From Arthrobacter sp. 18067 (GTDB taxonomy: Bacteria; Actinomycetota; Actinomycetes; Actinomycetales; Micrococcaceae), in assembly GCF_902706295.1 (NCBI RefSeq), contig NZ_CACSJJ010000025.1:1-64000 (forward strand): DNA of 64,000 bases, read 5' to 3'. This document shows positions 58,147-64,000 of the stretch, piece by piece. Positions within the stretch are counted from its first letter, which is position 1, and every line of letters starts with the position of its first letter. Under the pieces are notes generated by a model. The model saw only the letters and a list, made by a program, of their open reading frames with translations, ran no database searches and had not been told where the DNA came from. The translations under genes and the position numbers were made by a program.

Positions 58147-59355
58147 GTGACTTTCAATCCTGACGCCGCCGGCTGGAGCCCTGACACCCAGGCCGTCCGC
58201 GGTGGCCTTGACCGCACCAATTTCCAGGAAACGTCCGAGCCTGTTTTCCTGAACTCCGGCTTCGTTTACGAGTCCGCCGCAGCTGCCGAACGCGCCTTCA
58301 CAGGCGAGGACGAACGTTTCGTCTACTCCCGCTATGGCAACCCTTCCGTGGCCACTTTCCAGGAGCGCTTGCGCCTGCTCGAAGGAACCGAGGCATGCTT
58401 CGCGACCGCGTCCGGCATGTCGGCAGTCTTCACCGCCCTGGGCGCGCTGTTGGCTGCCGGTGACCGCGTTGTTGCTGCCCGCTCGCTCTTCGGCTCATGT
58501 TTCGTGATCCTCAATGAGATCCTCCCCCGCTGGGGCGTGGAGACAGTATTTGTAGACGGGCCGGATCTGGACCAGTGGCGTGAGGCTCTCTCGGAGCCGA
58601 CCACCGCGGTCTTCTTCGAGTCGCCGTCCAACCCCATGCAGGAGATCGTCGACATCGCCGCGGTCAGCGAACTTGCGCATGCCGCAGGGGCGACGGTCGT
58701 CGTCGACAATGTCTTTGCCACTCCCCTGCTGCAGCGCTGCGGTGAGCTGGGCGCGGACGTGATCGTCTACTCCGGCACCAAGCACATCGACGGCCAGGGA
58801 CGTGTCCTGGGCGGCGCAATCCTGGGCACCAAGGAATTCATCGATGGCCCGGTCAAGCAGCTCATGCGGCACACCGGCCCCTCACTGTCCGCCTTCAACG
58901 CCTGGGTCCTCACCAAGGGCCTGGAGACCATCGGGCTGCGCGTAAACCACAGCTCGGCGTCCGCTTTGAAGATCGCGGAGTGGCTTGAGCAGCAACCCGC
59001 CATCAGCTGGGTCAAGTACCCACTGTTGAAGTCACACCCGCAGTACGAATTGGCCGCGAAGCAGATGAAGGCCGGCGGCACGGTGCTGACGTTCGAGCTG
59101 CTCCCTTCCGCGGGACGTTCTGCCAAGGAGTCCGCGTTCGCGCTGCTCGACGGCCTCCGCGTTATCGACATCTCCAACAACCTGGGCGACTCCAAGTCCC
59201 TCATCACCCACCCCGCCACCACCACCCACCGGGCCATGGGTCCGGAGGGTCGGGCAGCGATCGGGCTCAGTGACGGCGTCGTCCGTTTGTCCGTGGGACT
59301 TGAAGACGTGGACGACCTCATCCTGGATCTGGAGAAGGCGCTCAAACAGGTCTAG
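58147..59355 (+). CDS. metZ: O-succinylhomoserine sulfhydrylase
   Basis: A 402-residue Cys/Met metabolism PLP enzyme. The PLP lysine is Lys212 in VYSGTKHIDGQG, with SRYGNPSVATFQ near residue 61 and GLEDVDDLILDLEKAL at the end. It makes homocysteine from O-succinylhomoserine and sulfide. Starts with GTG directly after the rhodanese stop, so DUF1737-rhodanese-metZ is one transcript under the SAM-IV riboswitch. Confidence 0.95.
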   Translation: MTFNPDAAGWSPDTQAVRGGLDRTNFQETSEPVFLNSGFVYESAAAAERAFTGEDERFVYSRYGNPSVATFQERLRLLEGTEACFATASGMSAVFTALGALLAAGDRVVAARSLFGSCFVILNEILPRWGVETVFVDGPDLDQWREALSEPTTAVFFESPSNPMQEIVDIAAVSELAHAAGATVVVDNVFATPLLQRCGELGADVIVYSGTKHIDGQGRVLGGAILGTKEFIDGPVKQLMRHTGPSLSAFNAWVLTKGLETIGLRVNHSSASALKIAEWLEQQPAISWVKYPLLKSHPQYELAAKQMKAGGTVLTFELLPSAGRSAKESAFALLDGLRVIDISNNLGDSKSLITHPATTTHRAMGPEGRAAIGLSDGVVRLSVGLEDVDDLILDLEKALKQV

Positions 59356-59365
59356 CCTTGCTGCC

Positions 59366-59986
59366 ATGAGCGGGAACCATCCCTATCGCCGTGCCGGAGC
59401 GGTCATCGTTGCCGGCACGGTGGTGTGGTTCGTTGGAATCTCGCCGGTCTCCCGTGTCTACATCACCCCGGACGACGCCGAGCGCCTGCGCATGCTGACA
59501 GCCGGACAGCGCGGCTGGATCCTTGGTCAGCACATCACGGCCATCGGAACAATCGCAGTCCCGGTGGGATTCGCCGCGTTCGCCCGTGCCGTTCCGCACC
59601 GGGACGCCTCGCGCGGAAAGGCGAAGAAATGGGCTACTGCAGCTGCCGCCGCCTTACTCGCCGGGGCCCCGTTCTTTGTTTCCAGCCTCGCCCGGCGGGC
59701 CGCTGACATCGAAGGTTTCGCCTACCGCCGGGGATCCAACACGACGTTCCTCACGTACTCCGCGCTGCATGTTGTGGCGTTGGCAGCGCTCGGCGGAAGC
59801 CTTCTTTCCATGCCAGCCAGCCGATGGATCGGGATCACGGCCGCGGCCAGCGCACCTATCTATGGCGCCATCCTGGTCGCAAAGAAGGACATCCCGCCAT
59901 TCTGCTTCTACTTGGTAGAGGGACTGGCCGGCGCCTACCTGATGACGTGGGAAGAACCCGAGGCCGACGAGTCTAGGGCCGCCTGA
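59366..59986 (+). CDS. Hypothetical membrane protein
   Basis: A 206-residue protein with several hydrophobic helices (AGAVIVAGTVVWFVGI, ATAAAAALLAGAPFFVSSLA, ITAAASAPIYGAILVA). The ATG at 59366 is used; the open frame continues upstream into metZ. It converges on the GCS2 gene with 14 overlapping bases. No family recognised. Confidence 0.75.
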   Translation: MSGNHPYRRAGAVIVAGTVVWFVGISPVSRVYITPDDAERLRMLTAGQRGWILGQHITAIGTIAVPVGFAAFARAVPHRDASRGKAKKWATAAAAALLAGAPFFVSSLARRAADIEGFAYRRGSNTTFLTYSALHVVALAALGGSLLSMPASRWIGITAAASAPIYGAILVAKKDIPPFCFYLVEGLAGAYLMTWEEPEADESRAA

Positions 59987-61169
59987 CCCGGGTCAGCATT
60001 GGTGCGGGCTCCTTATGCGCGTCCGAGGCGCAGCCCCGCACCGTCAGCTTCGCAGCATGCCCGACGACGGCGGCCAAGGCTTGGTTGCTGGGCGGACTTC
60101 CCGGCTGGAGTTGCCGGTCCCGCTGCCTTTTGTTGTAACGCACGGCGGCTTCGCGTTGCTCGTGGGCCCCGTTGCCCCGTTCCAGCAAGTCCGAGATCCC
60201 CGCTTTGACCAGCTCCAATTCATGTTGGTCATCCAGGACCGGGCTCACATAATCCACCAGTGCCCACACGACCTCCGCCGCCGGCTGAGGACGGAAATCA
60301 CCAAAATCAAGAAGATCTCCGCGCAGCCCTGAATTACTGGCTTGCCAGCTCGCCATCCGCAGTAGTGCCGTGGGCACCGCAGTGGGCTCAACGCCGTCGA
60401 GCATTTCCAAAGAAGCCGTCTCCACCAAGGCCCGGACCAGCACTGCAATCAGTGCCGCGTCCTCGGCGCGCAGGCAGACATCGGCCACGCGGACCTCCAC
60501 GGTGGGGTGGTTCATGGAGATGCGGGCGTCAAAGTAGATCATGCCCTCATCCAGGATTACGCCTGTTTCCAGCAGTCGTTTCACGATGCGTCGATAGGCG
60601 GTGAGCGAACCAAAAACGGCCGACGGTCCGGAGGTGGGCCATCGGTTCCATGCCTGCGTGCGGTAGCTGTCGAAACCCGTGGGAAGTCCGCGCCAGTAGG
60701 GCGAGTTGGCGGTGAGGGCCGTGAGCACAGCGAGTTTGTCGCGGATGTGGTCAAGCACCACCACACCTTCCTCGGGCGACTCCACTGATGTATGCACGTG
60801 GAATCCGCACGTCAATTGCTCCGTGGCGATGATCCCAAAGCGATCCAGCATTGCGGAATAGCGGGGATCCGGAGTGGTATGCGTGTTCGAGGCCAGTGGA
60901 GACGTGGCGATCGCGGCAACCCGGGCTCCGTGTTGGCGGGCGGCCTCGTTGGCCATGGCCCTGCCTCGGTGGATCTGCTGCAGGAGCTCGGTGTAGCTGT
61001 GGCAGGGACGGGTCTGGGTTTCAATTTGTTCCAGCTTGAGTTCGTGGCTGAGGCCCGTTGCGGTTGTGGGCTCATCGTGGCCTGCCAGCAGCGCATCCGC
61101 GAGGGCCAAGGGCTCGCCCGTCACAGGATCGACGATGAGCAGCTCTTCCTCAACCCCGAAAGTCCGCAT
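59973..61169 (-). CDS. ybdK: Glutamate-cysteine ligase type 2 / YbdK-like carboxylate-amine ligase
   Basis: A 398-residue GCS2 enzyme starting RTFGVEEELLIVDPVTGEP. It has TRPCHSYTELL, TCGFHVHTSV and RTQAWNRWPTSGPSAV blocks. The ATG at 61169 matches the family start; the upstream frame to 61415 is not homologous. It ligates a carboxylate to an amine with ATP, possibly gamma-glutamylcysteine-like. In actinobacteria glutathione is normally absent, so the true product is open. Confidence 0.88.
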   Translation of the reverse strand: MRTFGVEEELLIVDPVTGEPLALADALLAGHDEPTTATGLSHELKLEQIETQTRPCHSYTELLQQIHRGRAMANEAARQHGARVAAIATSPLASNTHTTPDPRYSAMLDRFGIIATEQLTCGFHVHTSVESPEEGVVVLDHIRDKLAVLTALTANSPYWRGLPTGFDSYRTQAWNRWPTSGPSAVFGSLTAYRRIVKRLLETGVILDEGMIYFDARISMNHPTVEVRVADVCLRAEDAALIAVLVRALVETASLEMLDGVEPTAVPTALLRMASWQASNSGLRGDLLDFGDFRPQPAAEVVWALVDYVSPVLDDQHELELVKAGISDLLERGNGAHEQREAAVRYNKRQRDRQLQPGSPPSNQALAAVVGHAAKLTVRGCASDAHKEPAPMLTRVRRP

Positions 61170-61231
61170 GCTCCATTCTGCGCCCGGAGCACGGTGGAGG
61201 ACAGGGCCGACATGAGGCCATCGCGTGGAGC

Positions 61232-62755
61232 TTAGTCCTGGAAGTACTCGATCTTCGCGCCGATGGTGTTCAGCCGCTCGGCCAGGTCCTCGTAGCCGCG
61301 CTCGATCACGTAGATGTTGCGGAGCTCCGAGGTTCCCCTGGCTGCCAACATCGCCAAGAGCAAGCAGGCGGCAGGGCGCAGGGCCGGTGGGCAGCCGATT
61401 TCCGCGGCACGCCACTTGGTGGGTCCGTTGACGTAAATCCGGTGCGGATCCAGCAACTGCACCTGGGCGCCCAGCTTGTTGAGCTCCGTCAAGTAGATGG
61501 CCCGGTTTTCGTAGACCCAGTCGTGGATCATAGTCTGGCCCTCGGCGTTGCCCGCAATCACGGCGAAGAACGGCAGGTTGTCGATGTTCAGGCCCGGGAA
61601 CGGCATGGGGTGGATCTTGTCCTGCGGCGCGCGGAGCTCCGAGGGCTTGGTTGTGACGTCCACCAGGCGGGTCCGGCCGTTGCGGGCCATGTACTCGCCT
61701 GAGATCTCGAGGTTCTGGCCCATCTGCTCCAAAGTAGCGAGCTCGATTTCCATGAATTCGATGGGAACCCGGCGGATGGTGACCTCGGAGTTGGTGACAA
61801 TGCCGGCGGTAATCAGGCTCATGGCCTCGATGGGGTCCTCGGACGGGAAGTACTCAATATCGACGTCAATGGTGGAGCGGCCGGTGATCTTCAGCGTCGT
61901 GGTTCCGACGCCTTCAATCGCCACTCCAAGCCCCTGCAGGTAGAAGCAGAGGTCCTGGACCATGTAGTTGGGGCTGGCGTTGCGGATCACCGTAGTGCCT
62001 TCGCGGTGCGCGGCGGCCATGATGGCGTTCTCGGTAACGGTGTCACCGCGCTCGGTCAGGACGAAGGAACGGTCATGAGCGTCAGCTGGAGGTGCAGAAA
62101 CAGAGTAGAAACCGGACTTCGCTTCAACCTCGAGTCCGAACTGGCGAAGCGCCTGCATGTGGGGCTCTACGGTCCGCGTGCCGAGGTCGCAGCCACCGGC
62201 GTAAGGCAGCAGGTATTCGCTGGTCTCGTCCAGCAACGGACCGAGCAGCATGATGACGCTGCGGGTGCGTCGGGCGGCATCCACGTCCATGGATCCAAGG
62301 TCCAGGACCTCGGGCCGGCGGATGCGGAGATCGCTGCCGTTGAGCCATGTACATTCCATGCCGATGGACGTCAGCACCTCGACGATCCTGTTGACTTCCT
62401 CGATGCGTGCCAAGCGGCGCAGCGTGGTGGTGCCACGGTTTATCAGGCTCGCGCACAGAAGCGCGACGCCGGCATTCTTGCTGCTGTTGACGTCCACTTC
62501 GCCGGAAAGGGTTCGGCCACCCTCCACGCGGAGGTGGGTCATCTGCGGCTTGCCCACTTTGACGATTGAACGCCCGACAATGGCTTCGAGCCGTTCGATC
62601 ATCCGGAGGCTCAGATTCTGTTTGCCTTGCTCCATCCGGGCGATTGCGCTCTGGCTGGTTCCCAGCTCGGTAGCCAACTGCCCCTGCGTCCACCCTTTTT
62701 CGCCACGGGCGTTGCGGAGCAGAAGGCCTACGTGTTCAGCGGTAGGTTGCGTCAT
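61232..62755 (-). CDS. murA: MurA-type enolpyruvyl transferase with N-terminal XRE HTH
   Basis: A 507-residue protein. Residues 10-65 are a Cro/C1-type HTH (LLLRNARGEKGWTQGQLATE with LGTSQSAIARMEQG), and residues 75 to the end are an EPSP-synthase/MurA domain with NSSKNAGVALLCAS near residue 91, and the PEP-binding Cys189 in PYAGGCDLGTRTVEPH. The enzyme transfers enolpyruvate to UDP-GlcNAc. The fused HTH suggests a regulatory or moonlighting role. ATG at 62755 is used; there is no clear ribosome-binding site and the message could be leaderless. Gene symbol marks the enzyme class; this may be a second MurA paralogue. Confidence 0.87.
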   Translation of the reverse strand: MTQPTAEHVGLLLRNARGEKGWTQGQLATELGTSQSAIARMEQGKQNLSLRMIERLEAIVGRSIVKVGKPQMTHLRVEGGRTLSGEVDVNSSKNAGVALLCASLINRGTTTLRRLARIEEVNRIVEVLTSIGMECTWLNGSDLRIRRPEVLDLGSMDVDAARRTRSVIMLLGPLLDETSEYLLPYAGGCDLGTRTVEPHMQALRQFGLEVEAKSGFYSVSAPPADAHDRSFVLTERGDTVTENAIMAAAHREGTTVIRNASPNYMVQDLCFYLQGLGVAIEGVGTTTLKITGRSTIDVDIEYFPSEDPIEAMSLITAGIVTNSEVTIRRVPIEFMEIELATLEQMGQNLEISGEYMARNGRTRLVDVTTKPSELRAPQDKIHPMPFPGLNIDNLPFFAVIAGNAEGQTMIHDWVYENRAIYLTELNKLGAQVQLLDPHRIYVNGPTKWRAAEIGCPPALRPAACLLLAMLAARGTSELRNIYVIERGYEDLAERLNTIGAKIEYFQD

Positions 62756-62966
62756 ATCCAAGAAATATCACAGGTGAGCTAGAACTCCTGAACAAAACGC
62801 CGTTTGAGCGGCAAAAGTCACATCGTACCCGCACTGTGAGATAAGGAGCCCGACGGCGGCTGCACCTGCTGGCGAACGCTTTCCCTTAGTTACTCCAAGG
62901 GCAGAGGTCCCCATTGCGGTTCCCCGAGCGATGACCAAGCATGGACTTGAAAGCTCAGGGGGAAAC

Positions 62967-63980
62967 ATGCCTTTCTACGGCGCCGACGTCGATCAACTCA
63001 AATCACTCTCCAAGGCCCTGGCCAACGGCGCGTCACTTCTGACCAGCCGGGCCCGGGAACTCGACTCCTTGATCAGCCAAAGCGCATCCGGCCAGGGCGG
63101 CAACTGGCAGGGCCAGGACGCCCAACGGTTTGCCGCAGACTGGCGAGGCCGCCTGCGACCACTGCTAGAAAGAACCACGCGCGGCCTCGAAGAGGCGTCA
63201 AAGTCCGCGCTCACCAATGCCGGCGAGCAGTCCTCCACTTCGACGGAAGGTGCGGGCGGGAGCTCAGGCAGTGGTTCAGGGAGCGCCGGCAGTTCCGATG
63301 GCGGCTCAGGCGATTCGGGCACATCCGGGAACGACGCCACCACCAAGACCGCAGCCAATCCGAACCCCGGCCAGCCAACACCGCAGGAAATCCTGGACAA
63401 ATACCAGGTCAGCGACGCCGAGACCACCAATTGGCCCGGGGACTGGGATCCCCTGCGCTTCGTGGTTGACCAAAGGGAGGTCACCGAGAAGGAAGCGGAG
63501 CTCCTCAACGGCCTGGGTCCTTTCGAGATGAACGCCTTCAAAGGCATTCACGATGACGCCTTCAGCACTGCCGACGACCGCTTCCCCAGCGCCGACCGCA
63601 ACGATGACCAGAACGATGCCTTCCGTCACGCGTATTGGAACGCGCTCATGGTCAAGGAGTTCGGCGCGGACTGGGCGGAGGACTACGCCACGGCGCACGA
63701 GCAGCTCCCCGGCAACCCCGCGCCCCGTGAGGCCATGGATCTGTACAACAATGAGGTGGGCCGCAATGTGGCCATAGCCAACCCGGATGCCAGCGCTGAG
63801 GAGCTTGCGGACTTGATCGAGGAAGCCGTGAACAAGGGCGACACTGTGGTGGTGGGACAGGACCTGCTGCCCCATCCGTCCAATGAAGTCCCCATGGACC
63901 AGACTGGCGACGCCAACAATGCCGAACCCGCCCCTGGCGAGGACCCTGAGTTCAACGACGAGTCGAGGACAACCTCGTGA
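62967..63980 (+). CDS. WXG100-type secreted protein with C-terminal DUF6973 domain
   Basis: A 337-residue protein. Residues 1-90 are a WXG100-like helical hairpin (GNWQGQDAQRFAADWRGRLRP with the Trp-Gln-Gly turn), followed by a Ser/Gly-rich linker (GAGGSSGSGSGSAGSSDGG) and a C-terminal domain with DDQNDAFRHAYWNALMVKEFG and AREAMDLYNNEVGRN-like DUF6973 features. Such architecture is typical of type VII-secreted toxins. The ATG at 62967 is preceded by AGGGGGAAAC. No immunity gene lies in the window; one may follow, as a GTG at 63977 overlaps the stop. Confidence 0.82.
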   Translation: MPFYGADVDQLKSLSKALANGASLLTSRARELDSLISQSASGQGGNWQGQDAQRFAADWRGRLRPLLERTTRGLEEASKSALTNAGEQSSTSTEGAGGSSGSGSGSAGSSDGGSGDSGTSGNDATTKTAANPNPGQPTPQEILDKYQVSDAETTNWPGDWDPLRFVVDQREVTEKEAELLNGLGPFEMNAFKGIHDDAFSTADDRFPSADRNDDQNDAFRHAYWNALMVKEFGADWAEDYATAHEQLPGNPAPREAMDLYNNEVGRNVAIANPDASAEELADLIEEAVNKGDTVVVGQDLLPHPSNEVPMDQTGDANNAEPAPGEDPEFNDESRTTS

Positions 63981-64000
63981 GGGTCCGGGCTCACGTCCAT
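63977..64000 (+). CDS. Possible start of the next gene (partial)
   Basis: A GTG at 63977 overlaps the DUF6973 gene stop (GTGA) and opens a frame reading MRVRAHVH to the end of the window. The overlap is typical of coupled genes, for example an immunity protein, but eight codons give no proof. Confidence 0.3.

Noticed and set aside
1..64000. tRNA, rRNA or IS elements
   Set aside because: No cloverleaf, rRNA segment or transposase-like protein was recognised in reading the window.

Overview
The window looks like chromosomal DNA of a high-GC actinobacterium, most likely Arthrobacter or Paenarthrobacter. The evidence is a copper amine oxidase that resembles the Arthrobacter globiformis phenylethylamine oxidase almost throughout, a CmtR-type metal sensor, ECF41 and ECF42 sigma-factor modules, a SAM-IV type riboswitch, an arsRBOCT-like arsenic operon and a uriR-type uridine operon. 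There are no tRNA or rRNA genes, no complete insertion sequence, no CRISPR array, and no non-coding stretch above 300 bases.

Layout. (1) 1-7766: the distal part of a contractile injection system (phage-tail-like, not a prophage): tube/LysM protein, VgrG-like spike, PAAR-like tip, gp25, a gpJ baseplate protein with a C-terminal Asp-box propeller, tail protein I, and two membrane-linked proteins, one with PASTA repeats. (2) 7810-10562: AlaA aminotransferase, then an AhpD-like protein with its ECF41 sigma factor and a recognisable ECF41 promoter. (3) 10559-17871: amine catabolism (copper amine oxidase with two membrane proteins, divergent TetR, LysE exporter, aldehyde dehydrogenase) and prephenate dehydratase. 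(4) 17945-21057: metal handling (CmtR-like sensor with a CDF-like transporter, DsbA-like protein, MntH with a DtxR-type box). (5) 21085-26090: arsenic resistance, acr3-arsC-arsT-arsO diverging from arsR-arsN. (6) 26260-34239: an N-terminally truncated PEP-utilising enzyme, MMPL exporter with divergent MarR, methyltransferase, a DGPF protein with its ECF42 sigma factor, and an aldo/keto reductase. (7) 34264-41126: DinB, LysE, and a uridine/ribonucleoside salvage operon (nucleoside hydrolase, MFS, ribokinase) facing its LacI regulator across three operators. (8) 41206-50771: TetR with a small membrane protein, secreted M60 metallopeptidase, low-molecular-weight phosphatase, a P-loop-kinase/PabB fusion, cardiolipin synthase, PabC and an amino-acid permease. 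(9) 50810-59355: sulfur region: AhpD-like protein, a 32-bp tandem repeat, a coupled operon (flavin monooxygenase, ammonia-lyase-like protein without the canonical MIO triad, cysteine-synthase-like protein), SulP transporter, and a SAM-IV riboswitch ahead of DUF1737-rhodanese-metZ. (10) 59366-64000: membrane protein, GCS2 ligase, an XRE-MurA fusion and a WXG100-type DUF6973 protein.

The main points of interest are the injection system whose last gene is a PASTA membrane protein with a non-kinase N-terminal domain (a possible wall-stress anchor), the monooxygenase/lyase/cysteine-synthase sulfur operon, and a family of three related palindromic elements after metabolic genes whose arms co-vary. 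Starts were chosen by ribosome-binding sites, gene overlaps and family N-termini; where they differ from the longest reading this is stated.
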